Of a stretch of 64,000 nt of DNA, positions 34,045 through 44,031 are shown piece after piece. The notes below the pieces were generated by a model. The model had not been told where the DNA came from and ran no database searches. It saw only the letters and a program-made list of their open reading frames with translations. A program made the translations under genes and the position numbers. Position 1 is the first letter of the stretch; each line of letters opens with the position of its first letter. Origin of the DNA: Metabacillus dongyingensis (GTDB taxonomy: Bacteria > Bacillota > Bacilli > Bacillales > Bacillaceae); contig NZ_CP082944.1 of the NCBI RefSeq assembly GCF_019933155.2, positions 3,102,001 to 3,166,000 of the forward strand, given 5' to 3'.

Positions 34045-35784
34045 ATGCGTTTTCCAGTAAAAAAATTTTTATCCTATTATAAACCGTATTTAACGGTGTT
34101 TTTTTCAGTATTGGCGTGCGCCTTTATCGTATCAGCTGTGACTTTGACGTTTCCTTTACTAGTCAGGTATATCACAAAGGATGTTCTGGAAGGAGATTTG
34201 TCCATCGCGCTAAGTAAAGTGTATTGGATTGGCGGGCTGATGCTAGTGTTAGTCGCAGTTCAGAATATCGGGAACTATTTTGTGGACTACAAAGGTCATG
34301 AAATAGGTGCGCGTATGGAAAGAGATTTGCGAAGCGAGCTGTTCACGCACATGCAGAAGCTTTCTTTTAGCTTTTACGATAAGGAAAAGACAGGTCAGCT
34401 CATGTCGCGAATAACAAACGACCTGCTGCTGCTTTCCGAGCTGTACCATCATGGTCCAGAGGACTACGTCAAATACCTTGTCCGTTTTATTGGGGCGTTT
34501 GTTATATTGTTCTTTATAAATGCACCATTAACGATTGCTGTCTTCTGTTTTCTGCCATTCTTAGGTGTCTTTGCCCTATACTTTAATAAAATGCTGAACA
34601 GGGCATTACGAAGCAATAAAGAAAGAATTGGGGACGTAAACGCACAGGTAGAGGATAGTTTATCTGGAATTCGCACAGTAAAGTCATTTGCCAATGAGCA
34701 AATAGAGATCGAGAAGTTCAACCGGGAAAATAATCGTTTCCTTCATAGCCGGAAAAGAACGTACCATGCTGAAGCACTCTTATACAATAGTTTTGAAACG
34801 ATTATACAGCTGATTACGATCACAGTGATTATCTTTGGCAGTGCCAGTATTGTCAACAACACATTAGATTTAGCGGATTTGATCACTTTTTTACTGTATA
34901 TCAGCTATATGATCGAGCCAATTCAGCGATTGACTCATATGAGCACGCAGCTTCAGGAAGGAATCACTGGATTTCAGCGTTTTATGGAAATCATGAATCT
35001 GAGGCCGGCAATTGAAAATAAACCGAATCCTGTGACTTTGTCAGAAGTATCTGGTGAAATTGAGTTCAATCAAGTTTCATTCAGGTACGAAGAACATTTG
35101 AACAATGTCATACAAAACCTGTCGCTTCGAATCCTTCCTGGAGAGTATGTTGCGCTAGTTGGTCCGTCTGGCGCTGGAAAAACTACCTTATGCTCACTCA
35201 TCCCCCGCTTTTATGATGTGACAGATGGAGGCGTTTTCCTTGACGGAGTCAATGTCCGCGATATTGATCTGGAATCATTAAGAAATAATATCGGTATTGT
35301 ACAACAGGATGTTTACCTATTTGCGGGAACAGTAATGGAAAATATCCGATACGGAGATCCGGCAGCCAGTGATAACGAAATTATTGAGGCGGCAAAGCTT
35401 GCCAATGCACATGACTTTATCATGAACTTGCCAAAAGGCTACAGTTCAGAAATCGGACAACGAGGAGTCAAACTGTCTGGGGGCCAAAAGCAGCGGCTTT
35501 GTATTGCTCGTGTATTTTTAAAGAATCCGCCAATTCTCATTTTGGATGAGGCAACGAGCGCACTAGATAACGAGAGTGAGAGCATCATCAAGGAATCACT
35601 GGAATTATTAGCAAAAGGCCGTACAACTATTGTCATTGCCCATCGCCTTTCAACTATCCGTAATGCGAAGCGGATTATTGTCATAACAGAAGACGGTATT
35701 GCTGAACAGGGGAATCACAATTCGTTGCTTGCATGTGATGGGTCGTATGCAAGACTTTATTCTAAGCAGTTTGAGTTACTATGA
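34045..35784 (+). CDS. ABC multidrug/lipid exporter (half transporter, membrane + ATPase)
   Basis: 579 residues. Six membrane segments (about 1-300), then an ATPase domain: Walker A GPSGAGKTT, Q-loop GIVQQDVY, signature LSGGQKQR, Walker B ILILDEATSALD, H-loop AHRLST. MsbA/LmrA/BmrA-type half transporter that works as a dimer; likely exports a drug or lipid. Start ATG has AAAGGGG at good spacing, but that site can be masked by the leader structure. A single gene with its own terminator. Closest B. subtilis style is YgaD/YfiB-like, substrate unknown. Confidence 0.87.
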   Translation: MRFPVKKFLSYYKPYLTVFFSVLACAFIVSAVTLTFPLLVRYITKDVLEGDLSIALSKVYWIGGLMLVLVAVQNIGNYFVDYKGHEIGARMERDLRSELFTHMQKLSFSFYDKEKTGQLMSRITNDLLLLSELYHHGPEDYVKYLVRFIGAFVILFFINAPLTIAVFCFLPFLGVFALYFNKMLNRALRSNKERIGDVNAQVEDSLSGIRTVKSFANEQIEIEKFNRENNRFLHSRKRTYHAEALLYNSFETIIQLITITVIIFGSASIVNNTLDLADLITFLLYISYMIEPIQRLTHMSTQLQEGITGFQRFMEIMNLRPAIENKPNPVTLSEVSGEIEFNQVSFRYEEHLNNVIQNLSLRILPGEYVALVGPSGAGKTTLCSLIPRFYDVTDGGVFLDGVNVRDIDLESLRNNIGIVQQDVYLFAGTVMENIRYGDPAASDNEIIEAAKLANAHDFIMNLPKGYSSEIGQRGVKLSGGQKQRLCIARVFLKNPPILILDEATSALDNESESIIKESLELLAKGRTTIVIAHRLSTIRNAKRIIVITEDGIAEQGNHNSLLACDGSYARLYSKQFELL

Positions 35785-35798
35785 TAAGCTATCTAACC

Positions 35799-35846
35799 AA
35801 AAACAGCTGCACTTCTTAACCAAGGAGAGCAGCTGTTTTTCCTTTT
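35799..35846 (+). terminator. Terminator of the ABC exporter
   Basis: AAACAGCTGC (35801-35810) pairs with GCAGCTGTTT (35829-35838), then T tract. Confidence 0.85.
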
Positions 35847-36032
35847 ATTTAATTGATCATGCCCGGCTATCAGCTTTGCCGGTATTACAAATGGTATTCC
35901 ATTCTGGATATTTTTTTTCCGTACTAAATAAATGCTCCCATAGTGCTCCATGAAAAAAAGATATAATGCTTCCTGCAAACTGGCACCCGGTTCATAAAGC
36001 TCAATATATATATCAATCTTGTATAAATGTTA

Positions 36033-36560
36033 TCAGATGTTCAGCCAAGGTATAAGGTCTTCGTGTTTATAAGCATTCTCCGTTTCTAAAATAAGCTGAG
36101 TAAGGAGAATATCAAGGGAATCTGTTAATGAGGTTAGCGTCTGTTGAACAAATCCTTTCTCAAATTGATCTAATGGCTCTGGTAACTCATTCTCGTCTAA
36201 TATAAAGAAGTCTCCATTAGGAAGAACAATTATATCAATAATCAGATCCTCAAAGGATACCATCTTATCAGTTATATATGTATTTTTTACAATATTAAAA
36301 TAGGAACCCAGGTAATCCCCCTTATGATCTCTCCAAATGTATAAATTATATGGACGATCGCTCCAGTAATACGCTATTGTATAACTGCCTCTGGGAATGG
36401 TTAATTTAGTTTGGTTTGCTGTCATCGAAAAGGATTCAAGTATTTTATGGAATAGCACGGCATTTTGATTTTTTGCTTTTAGAAGCATACAGGTATGTTC
36501 TACAATTTCTGAGTCGTACTTTATTTTTCTTTCTATTATTTTCACCAAGCGTTTGGACAT
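36033..36560 (-). CDS. DUF402 domain protein
   Basis: 175 residues from ATG 36560, which has AAAGGAG upstream at a slightly long 11-base spacing; a TTG at 36581 is the alternative. Core DUF402 pattern: SYTIAYYWSDRPYNLYIWRD, GDYLGSYFNIV, VSFEDLIIDIIVLPNGDFFILDEN ELPEPL. DUF402 proteins include nucleoside di/triphosphate phosphatases with acidic metal-binding residues (here Asp/Glu around 105-135). Single gene, function unproven. Confidence 0.75.
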   Translation of the reverse strand: MSKRLVKIIERKIKYDSEIVEHTCMLLKAKNQNAVLFHKILESFSMTANQTKLTIPRGSYTIAYYWSDRPYNLYIWRDHKGDYLGSYFNIVKNTYITDKMVSFEDLIIDIIVLPNGDFFILDENELPEPLDQFEKGFVQQTLTSLTDSLDILLTQLILETENAYKHEDLIPWLNI

Positions 36561-36751
36561 CGCTTTCTTTACTCCTTTCAAATTAGTTTTCTACTCCAGA
36601 ACAAATCTTAATTAAAATTATATCATTAGGAATTTGGCCTTCCATTGTTTAGCCGTTTAGGCAAATCATTGATTTTGATTTCAGATAAAGCCTGCTCATT
36701 TCAAATAAACTAGTTTTAGACAACCACTTCTCTGTGTAAATGATCGAATAC

Positions 36752-36781
36752 AAAAAAGACGCATTCATATAAGAGAATGCG
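36752..36781 (-). terminator. Terminator after the 155-codon membrane protein gene
   Basis: CGCATTC/GAATGCG arms, six T on the minus strand. Confidence 0.75.
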
Positions 36782-36875
36782 CTGATTGTGGATTAGATTC
36801 ACATGAAGCAGGTTTAAACTACTAAACAAACCTCCGATTGTTTAATAGAAAGGCAGAAGCCCTTGTTGCCAGCAG

Positions 36876-37337
36876 TCATTCAATAAAATACATCTTTCCA
36901 TTCACTTCAAGAGACACCGATGATTGTTTCATCTCTTCCTTTAAATATTCAGCATATGCGACTACTTGATTAATCTTTTTCTTGTCCAAATCTTCTGCAA
37001 AGCTATACACAATCGTAACCTTCTCCTTAATCAGCTGATCATTATCAGAAAACCAGGATCCAGTTCCCTCAATGGCTGTTGCTCCTCCAAACATTTTTGT
37101 GAATTTCTCTAATGACCTGTTAACAAATGGAGTATTATCAATTGGCTGATCACCGTTATAGGTGGAAGGCACATAGATTTTCACCACGTCATCGAGATGG
37201 AATTGCCCCTTCAATGCAGAAGGGTGTTTTACATTAGATGATTCCTGGTGCCCTGCAGCGTACACAGCATTGCCTAAAAAGCCGATTAACAGAATCAAAG
37301 GGATGATCCAAATGAAGATTTTTTTCTTTTCCAACAT
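36876..37337 (-). CDS. Membrane-anchored or secreted protein of unknown function
   Basis: 153 residues from ATG 37337 (AAAGGAG five bases upstream). An N-terminal hydrophobic segment (IFIWIIPLILLIGFLGNAVYA) looks like a signal peptide with an AYA-A cleavage site. The exported part contains DDVVKIYVPSTYNG, FVNRSLEKFTKMFGGAT and KVTIVYSFAED. This is faintly like DUF3574-type domains, but I do not recognise the family with confidence. Single gene with terminator. Confidence 0.65.
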   Translation of the reverse strand: MLEKKKIFIWIIPLILLIGFLGNAVYAAGHQESSNVKHPSALKGQFHLDDVVKIYVPSTYNGDQPIDNTPFVNRSLEKFTKMFGGATAIEGTGSWFSDNDQLIKEKVTIVYSFAEDLDKKKINQVVAYAEYLKEEMKQSSVSLEVNGKMYFIE

Positions 37338-37493
37338 TGCCACTCCTTTTTATTTAATAGTTTTGTAAGCAAAACAATTGTGAATTTCTATCTATGATTA
37401 TAATTACAGAGAATGAATTTTTCATGGTAATTATTTACTGAATTTCAGTTTAATCTTTTGTTTTCATTCAGAAAGAGAATGTTGAACTTTATT

Positions 37494-37523
37494 AAAAAAT
37501 GGACCTTCTTAATAAGAAGGTCC
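37494..37523 (-). terminator. Terminator downstream of the helicase
   Basis: Perfect 11-bp arms GGACCTTCTTA/TAAGAAGGTCC and six T on the minus strand. Confidence 0.8.
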
Positions 37524-37546
37524 GAACTTTGAATGTGAATTATTTT

Positions 37547-37651
37547 TTAATCTCTTGCTGTATTCATTCCAAAAATCTCATATATTTCTTCGTCATAATC
37601 ATCAAAAATTCTATTATCTTCGGAGTTATCAAAGAATTTTTTTGCTTGCAT
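37547..37651 (-). other. Acidic 34-codon open frame, possible small gene or remnant
   Basis: MQAKKFFDNSEDNRIFDDYD and onward to a stop, rich in Asp and Glu. The frame stays open upstream of this ATG for about 12 more codons. No ribosome site. It lies between the helicase stop and its terminator, so it is transcribed. It may be the tail of a lost gene. Confidence 0.3.
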
Positions 37652-37726
37652 GGCAAATGAAACTACTTGTTTTATATATTCAGTTCACCATGTTTATAAA
37701 TCCGCTTAAAATTCACTTAATTCCTT

Positions 37727-40700
37727 CTAAACCATTAATATCTCCCGTATGTCCTCTTCAGTAAGAGAGGAAGACCCTTTTTCCTCAGAATCGATGATTT
37801 CTTCAATCAGATGTTTCTTTTTCTCTTGAAGTTCATTCATTTTTTCTTCGATTGTGCCTTTGGCAACAAGCTTGATTACCTGTAGACGATTTGTTTGACC
37901 AATTCGATGGGCTCGGTCAGCTGCTTGTTCCTCGACTGCAGGATTCCACCAGATATCATATAAAATAACAGTATCAGCACCTGTCAGATTGAGGCCTGTC
38001 CCCCCCGCTTTCAATGAAATGAGAAATAAATCATGTTCTCCTGCATTAAACCGGCGGCAAATTTCCACTCGTTCTTCAGAAGGAGTTTGTCCATCGAGAT
38101 AGAAAAAAGAATGCCCCTGAATCGTTAATTCTCTGCCTATAAGCTCAAGCATTTTCGTAAACTGGGAGAAAATCAGCACTCTTCTGCCTTCAAGCTTTGA
38201 TTCTTCTACAATCTGCATCAGCTGTTCAAATTTCGCAGATTTCCCTTTATATCCATCCACAAACAAGGCGGGGTGACAGCAAATCTGACGTAACCTCGTT
38301 AAACCAGCGAGGATTTTGATACGGTTCTTACGGAATGTATCCTTGTCAAGATGCTTTAATGTATCATGTCGCAGCTTGGCCAGATAGGCAGCATACAGCT
38401 TCTTCTGATCAGGAAGCAATTCTGCAGATTCCATTGACTCAATTTTTTCAGGCAGCTCTGGCAGGACATCCTCTTTCAGTCTTCGAAGTAAAAATGGCCT
38501 GATTCTTCGGGCTATCGTTTTTCTGGATAGGTTACTGTATTCCTTTAATCCCATAAATAGTTCGGGAAAAACAACGTGAAAAATGGACCATAACTCCTGT
38601 AGTGAATTCTCCACCGGTGTACCTGTGAGGGCGAACCGATGAGCTGCCTGGATCTTCTTCACAGATCGTGCTGTTTGTGTCATAGGATTTTTAAAGACCT
38701 GAGCTTCATCAAAAAACACAGTATGAAAGCCATGTTTTTCAAACCACTTTATGTCTCTGCGCAACAATGGATATGAGATAATGACTACATCCATATCCAT
38801 TACATCCTTCTGTATCTTGAATCTTTCGGTTTTAGTGCCATCAACGACAATGGCCTGTACTTCCGGTGCAAATTTGCTGATTTCACTAAGCCAGTTATAC
38901 GTCAATGATGAAGGTGAAACAATCAGGACCGGGAGCTTTTTTTTACGGATGACAGAAAGCTCTGATAGAATAAACGCAATGCTCTGCAGCGTTTTACCCA
39001 ATCCCATATCATCTGCAAGAATTCCACCAAATCTATAGCTGGCAAGTGTTTTCAACCATTTAAAACCAAGTTTTTGATAGTCTCGCAATATCAGTTCTAA
39101 ACTCTTTGGCACCTCGAATTCCAGACTGTCCGGATTGCGGATGTTTTCCAAAAACTGACGGAACGATTCCTCTAACTTTAATAAAGAACGATCATTAATA
39201 GAATCAAGATGCTGAATCCCCCGAACAATTGGTACATTCATGCCGCTCTCCAGTTCTTCAATTTGGCCCGGAAGTTCACGAAGAAAACGATTCATTTCTT
39301 CAAATTCCCTCGTCTCCAATGAAAGCAGCGAACCGTTCTGCAAACGAAAATACTTCCGTTTTTCCTCTAAAGCTAGTAGAACCTCACGTATTTGTTTTTC
39401 AGGAATGTTATCCATTTCAAATTTATATTCCAGCCAATTGGTCCGTTCTTTATTAATCTTTATCCTAACGTGCGGACGAGAATTACCTTTAAAAAGCCGA
39501 TTTCTCACTGCGGTAGTTGCATATATCTGTACAAGCTTATGAAGTTTGGGAACGATATGGTACAAAAATTCATACTCCAGCTCTTCATTTTGCAAAAAAT
39601 ATCCTCCGTCCGTCTTTGCAAACATGCTATCTTCCATCAGCTTCAGGATGGCATCTTCCTTTTCCACGTCCCTAATAAGTTTGGAGCCTGCGTGGAGATC
39701 CTTATTTTCCAATGGATTAATGATTATATTTTCATAATGAAACTCAAGTCCTGCGAGCAAGCGATTTTTCACGCGATCCAAGTAGAGCTTGGTCACTAAC
39801 GGTGTCTTTACAAACTGTTTGGATATAGCTTCGGATAACTGGACTTCCCCCAGTCTTTTCAAGCCTGGAACCACTTTTTCCATAAAAAAATCGATTTGCT
39901 CCTGAGTAATCGGAATTTGATTCGCTGCTGCAGCATCCAGCATCTGTTTTAGATCTGAAAGACGATTACAATCTTCCATTTTCATCTGTTTTAGTTTTCC
40001 TTCAAATAGGACAGACCTATATGAATTCATTATCACCATTCGATTAAGCCCTCTGATTTTAAGTAGATAGCCTTTACCCTCGCCTGCATCAAATTGGAAT
40101 TGTAAAGGCAATGGTTCATTTGATAAGCGAAGACCCTCATAATTATTAGAGTCATACATCACCTTGACCAATGCTGCTTTCTCAAGTATAGGAAAAAGCC
40201 TGTCCCAAGAGGATGGAGGAATAATGAGTATATGTTTACCCCATACATCGCCTGATTTCTCGGATATCTCGTCAATATACGCTTTTTCATCATGAATTAC
40301 TTGTATAAGCTGTTGAATCACTGCATCCGTTTCATTTTGAAAGCAATGAAGACTTGGGTCGTAAATGAAAGAATTAGAAAGCAAGCTTGACAGACCTTTT
40401 TTCACATGCTCAAGAAAACCTCGTATATTTCGTACATTCGTCTGGCCAATCTTAACCTCAATTCCGAACAAGTATCGTCCCTTCCCAATGTTTACGGGTT
40501 TACAAATAAACTCTGCATCAAGTACTTGTCTTTTTTCAAAGTGCAGCTGCTGGCCCGCTGACCGTTTAGGCTGATCATTGAAAAGTGTCAGCAATTCTTC
40601 TGTCAGCGCTTGACTTGTTGAAGAATCAGAGTTTTCACCCCCAGGACCAATGGGAATTGTTCCGTGTCGCTGGTGTTCGTAAATCGATAGTAAAACGGCT

Positions 40701-40948
40701 GCTATATGCTGGCAATCCATTTTATAGGAAGCTAGCGCAGGGCAGCTGCATTTCGTGCGCAAGCCTCCGCTCTCATCCTTTTCAATAAACACATGAAAAT
40801 CTTCCTTGCCTGTAACCGTGGCTTTACAGCCATCAGGACAATAATTTTCAAATGTCACGTTATTACTTCGATAAAAAGAGTCTCCTTTCTTGAAGGAGAC
40901 TGTACCGCATATTTCTTTAATAATTTTTTCATTTAATTTTATATTCAA
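37727..40948 (-). CDS. SNF2/Rad54-family helicase with SWIM zinc finger
   Basis: 1073 residues. The SWIM zinc finger near the N-terminus has Cys67, Cys69, Cys79 and His81. A long middle region is followed by SNF2 ATPase: motif I DDMGLGKTLQ, DEAQ box FFDEAQVFKNP, motif III LTGTPVEN, and helicase C with LIFSQFTKML and QAADRAHRIGQT. TTG start with AGAGGGAG eight bases upstream. Similar to B. subtilis YwqA-type proteins. It probably moves along DNA or remodels protein-nucleic-acid complexes; a defence or RNA-polymerase-recycling role is possible but not shown by the neighbours. Confidence 0.87.
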   Translation of the reverse strand: MNIKLNEKIIKEICGTVSFKKGDSFYRSNNVTFENYCPDGCKATVTGKEDFHVFIEKDESGGLRTKCSCPALASYKMDCQHIAAVLLSIYEHQRHGTIPIGPGGENSDSSTSQALTEELLTLFNDQPKRSAGQQLHFEKRQVLDAEFICKPVNIGKGRYLFGIEVKIGQTNVRNIRGFLEHVKKGLSSLLSNSFIYDPSLHCFQNETDAVIQQLIQVIHDEKAYIDEISEKSGDVWGKHILIIPPSSWDRLFPILEKAALVKVMYDSNNYEGLRLSNEPLPLQFQFDAGEGKGYLLKIRGLNRMVIMNSYRSVLFEGKLKQMKMEDCNRLSDLKQMLDAAAANQIPITQEQIDFFMEKVVPGLKRLGEVQLSEAISKQFVKTPLVTKLYLDRVKNRLLAGLEFHYENIIINPLENKDLHAGSKLIRDVEKEDAILKLMEDSMFAKTDGGYFLQNEELEYEFLYHIVPKLHKLVQIYATTAVRNRLFKGNSRPHVRIKINKERTNWLEYKFEMDNIPEKQIREVLLALEEKRKYFRLQNGSLLSLETREFEEMNRFLRELPGQIEELESGMNVPIVRGIQHLDSINDRSLLKLEESFRQFLENIRNPDSLEFEVPKSLELILRDYQKLGFKWLKTLASYRFGGILADDMGLGKTLQSIAFILSELSVIRKKKLPVLIVSPSSLTYNWLSEISKFAPEVQAIVVDGTKTERFKIQKDVMDMDVVIISYPLLRRDIKWFEKHGFHTVFFDEAQVFKNPMTQTARSVKKIQAAHRFALTGTPVENSLQELWSIFHVVFPELFMGLKEYSNLSRKTIARRIRPFLLRRLKEDVLPELPEKIESMESAELLPDQKKLYAAYLAKLRHDTLKHLDKDTFRKNRIKILAGLTRLRQICCHPALFVDGYKGKSAKFEQLMQIVEESKLEGRRVLIFSQFTKMLELIGRELTIQGHSFFYLDGQTPSEERVEICRRFNAGEHDLFLISLKAGGTGLNLTGADTVILYDIWWNPAVEEQAADRAHRIGQTNRLQVIKLVAKGTIEEKMNELQEKKKHLIEEIIDSEEKGSSSLTEEDIREILMV

Positions 40949-40976
40949 TTGCTTTGCTCCCTCTTTAGGATACTTC

Positions 40977-41183
40977 TCAAAAATGGAGATCTAGTATGAG
41001 CTCTTTCAGTCTTTCCTCTGATAAAATATTTACCACAATTGTATCATTAGGATGAAATAATATCCTGGGCACCCGATTGTTTAGGATCCATGAAGCTATA
41101 GAAGGCTGCCGCATATTAAAAGAAACACCATTAAAAAAACGCTCCTTACTATAATTGTAAAGGAACGCAATTATGAATATCAA
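40977..41183 (-). CDS. Short unrecognised ORF upstream of the helicase
   Basis: The frame (68 codons; best internal ATG gives MRQPSIASWILNNRVPRI...) ends in a plausible charged helix (ILSEERLKELILDLHF). There is no good ribosome site for that ATG. AAGGAGC lies upstream, but it leads into an 11-codon frame. It may be a decayed or frameshifted small gene. Confidence 0.3.
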   Translation of the reverse strand: MIFIIAFLYNYSKERFFNGVSFNMRQPSIASWILNNRVPRILFHPNDTIVVNILSEERLKELILDLHF

Positions 41184-41207
41184 AATATGATGTCTTCAAT
41201 TGAAAAA

Positions 41208-41960
41208 TTATTTAAGTAAAGAAGTCATTTCCTTTTCTGCAGAAATGATTAAAAACATAGGTCTCCGGATTTCATCTTTCATATCAGGTACACTCTTTAC
41301 CATTTCATCTGAAGGAACAGGTTCTTTGATTACTCTTATACTAAAACCAGCGCCAATTAAGTCATTAATATATGTGGAAATCGTACGATGATATTTTACA
41401 ACGTTCTCAGTTAAGAATGTTGTTTCTCGCAATCCTTCTGATTGATAGTTGTCAACTGGCCAATGGATACGGATCCCCTGTTCATCTATAAACCAATCCT
41501 GTTCTTCTCGAGCAGTGAAGATTGGGTGTTCAACAGAAAAAACAAACGTACCGCCAGGTGCTAGACACTCATAGACTTTTTTGCATATTGTGTCAAATGA
41601 CTTAATATAGTGAAAGGCTAATGAACTGATAACCACATCGAATTGCGAGTCTGAAAAATGAATCTCTTCTATTGGCATTTTGATATATGAAATGAAAGGA
41701 TCATCTGTTTTTTCACGAGCCTTTTGAAGCATTTTTTCAGAAATATCGATCCCTGTAACTGACCTTGCCTGCTGCTCACGTGCATATCGGCAATGCCAGC
41801 CAAAACCGCATCCCAGATCAAGAACATTTTTATTAGACAACTCTGGTAATAATGCTTTTAATACATGCCATTCTCCAGCAGCTTTAAGCCCATCTATTGA
41901 CCGGGGCATTTGTTCATATGCTGAAAAGAAATTTGCATCATCATACTTATTTTGTTTCAT
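41208..41960 (-). CDS. Class I SAM-dependent methyltransferase
   Basis: 250 residues from ATG 41960 (GGAG 11 bases upstream); the frame opens at 42008. Motif I VLDLGCGFGWHCRYA, acidic motif II TGIDISEKML, motif III FDVVISSLAFHYI and PGGTFVFSVEHP. Methyltransf_11/UbiE-like, cytoplasmic, substrate unknown. Single gene; nothing in the neighbourhood suggests a pathway. Confidence 0.85.
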   Translation of the reverse strand: MKQNKYDDANFFSAYEQMPRSIDGLKAAGEWHVLKALLPELSNKNVLDLGCGFGWHCRYAREQQARSVTGIDISEKMLQKAREKTDDPFISYIKMPIEEIHFSDSQFDVVISSLAFHYIKSFDTICKKVYECLAPGGTFVFSVEHPIFTAREEQDWFIDEQGIRIHWPVDNYQSEGLRETTFLTENVVKYHRTISTYINDLIGAGFSIRVIKEPVPSDEMVKSVPDMKDEIRRPMFLIISAEKEMTSLLK

Positions 41961-42008
41961 CAGATATCCATCTCCTGTATATTGAATTAGCCTCCTAAAA
42001 TGTTTCAC

Positions 42009-42816
42009 TTCTAATTCAGGAGGCTGCCTATATTCTTCTAACCATTACTATCACCCCATGAGATTATAATCTTTATGCTATTAAAAACATTATTCTTGTT
42101 TACCTAAATTGAACTGTAATTTCCCTTATTTTACCAGACCTATTCATACTATCATTAAAGCCTAGTTTTTTACCAACAGTTCCACCTATCTCGTGCAGCA
42201 GAAGTGAGTCCTTATCATTTAATATACATGTAAATAAAGGTAAAAGTCCTCAAAATCAAAAAGTTTTCTGGATATCTAATTTAAATGAATTAAGGCGCCC
42301 TCTTTTGGATAAGCACCCATAGTAAGGAAAATCAGACTGAGAAAGTTCAAACTTTCGAATAAATCAATGAATCAGGGAAACCTGACAACTTCAGATGCAA
42401 GAGCTTTTTGCAGGCCACTTGAATTGTCATCGTGATTTGGACATCCGTATTTTTTAATGAGAGATTCCTGCTTTTATTACACTGATGTGATGTGTTAACA
42501 ATACTTCTTTCCTAATTTATAAGGACTTTTTTCCTCCGTATTAAAAAGAAGTCCATTTGGATCTCTATTTATTACAATCGTTAAATTCAATGAAATTCAA
42601 TAAAATCCATAATTTACCATAGAATTGAAACAATTTTACAAATGAAGTCATAATGCTCAACTTATGTAAATTTATGGATGAATTCTAGACTTATTTACAT
42701 ATTTATCCTTTAGTTGAAAGTTAAGGATAAAATACCCTTAAAATTACCTTTCACAGGGTGTAATGTGGTGAAGTGTTTTAAAAATGTTTTGAATAATTGT
42801 AAAGAGGTGACTTTTT
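42009..42816. other. 800-bp intergenic region, nothing recognised
   Basis: AT-rich, no ORF with ribosome site, no clear hairpin-plus-T structure. It probably contains the promoter for the DUF2690 gene at its right end. Confidence 0.5.
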
Positions 42817-43285
42817 ATGAATGTCTTTCGCAGAGTATTTACCTGTATTTCAATGACCCTTGCAGCTTTTTTTGTTCTTTTTGGCTCTCTGGATTTCACA
42901 GATAAGGTTTATGCAGAAACTCACGTCTATGATGGAAAAAGTCCTTATTACAATAGTTGTGCGGCTAGTGCAGTTACAAAGAAAAGTGTAAAAATTTATG
43001 CAAATGGGGCAACTGCCGATTTAGAGCTGAAATTCAGCACAAAATGTAAAACCGCATGGGCGAAAATCACTTAGCAGACCTGCCAAAGCTGATGGTGAAG
43101 CAACTGCATTAGTCGTGAGAAACACTGATAACAAACAATATAGCTGTTCCTCTTCCGGAGGAAATGGGGAAATAAATAAGGGGCAAACGTCTTGTTATAC
43201 ACCTATGGTTTACGATTTAGATCCAAGAAAAGCAAAGGCAGTTGGATTCTGGCCGTATACAGCTGGAGAAACAGACTGGTATTAA
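42817..43285 (+). pseudogene. DUF2690 secreted protein, copy 1, frameshifted
   Basis: Good start (AAAGAGGTG before ATG 42817) and signal peptide (ISMTLAAFFVLFGSL, cleavage near VYAET). Then the DUF2690 core HVYDGKSPYYNSCAASAV. The frame stops at 43073, but the rest (RPAKADGEATALVVRNTDN, SCSSSGGNGEINKGQTSCYT, PMVYDLDPRKA) continues in another frame to 43285. One shift near 43073 explains this. Relatives such as B. subtilis YjfA are small secreted proteins of unknown role. Confidence 0.75.
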
Positions 43286-43334
43286 TTTATCAGCAAAACC
43301 TTCATCAGCTTTTATTTACGAAAGGATGAAAAGA

Positions 43335-43801
43335 TTGAAGAAAAAGATAGGTTTATCAATCATAATGACTTTGTCGATGGTCTTTGTATCATTTGGATTT
43401 GGGGCTGGCCAAACAAGTGCTGAAAATCATTCTTATGATGGAAAAAGCCCCTATTATAACAGTTGCGCAAGTTCTGCTGTGACAAAAGATAAAGTGTGGA
43501 TTGATTCCGTTTCTTATGTGGAATTAAAATATAGCACCACTTGTAAAACTGCCTGGGCGAAAGTTACGGTTACTAGTCCGGCAGTATACACTCATGAAGC
43601 AGACGCAAGAATTATTCGAAGCACAGACGGCAAAGCTTATACGTGTAATAGCTCAGGAGGCAATGGGGTCGTAATAAAGGTCAAACCTCTTGTTATACGC
43701 CAATGGTTTATGACTTAGACCCGCGAAAAGCTCAAGCTCAGGGAATTCACGCCATTCCTAATAGTGATGCCTATAAAAAAGCAGTAACAATTTGGTATTA
43801 G
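43335..43801 (+). pseudogene. DUF2690 secreted protein, copy 2, frameshifted
   Basis: TTG 43335 (six bases after AAAGGATG) starts a signal peptide and the same core NHSYDGKSPYYNSCASSAV, 50 bases behind copy 1. Near 43670 one A is missing (compare copy 1 NKGQTSCYT); after that the true text NKGQTSCYTPMVYDLDPRK runs in another frame to a TAG at 43799-43801. Both tandem copies thus carry independent lesions. Expression of intact protein is unlikely unless these are base-call errors. Confidence 0.75.
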
Positions 43802-43830
43802 GTAAATAAAGCTTATTTACCACAAACATG

Positions 43831-43868
43831 AAAAACCTCCGTTCACTTACAGAACGAAGGTTTTTGTT
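43831..43868 (+). terminator. Terminator of the DUF2690 pair
   Basis: AAAAACCTCCGTTC and GAACGAAGGTTTTT arms. Confidence 0.85.
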
Positions 43869-43940
43869 TAAAAACAAAAAGAAAATAACATTTCAATAGC
43901 AGGCATTTACCCCTAAATCATCCATTTTTCTTTGCTGAAT

Positions 43941-43978
43941 GAAAAAGCGTGCGAAACTGAAAGTGCAGCATCGCACGC
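43941..43978 (-). terminator. Terminator of the amino acid permease
   Basis: GCGTGCGA/TCGCACGC arms followed by TTTTTC on the minus strand. Confidence 0.8.
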
Positions 43979-44031
43979 CTTGGACCAAAAATCAACTTTA
44001 AACAAAGCGAATGATCGTTTAGTTACTCAAA

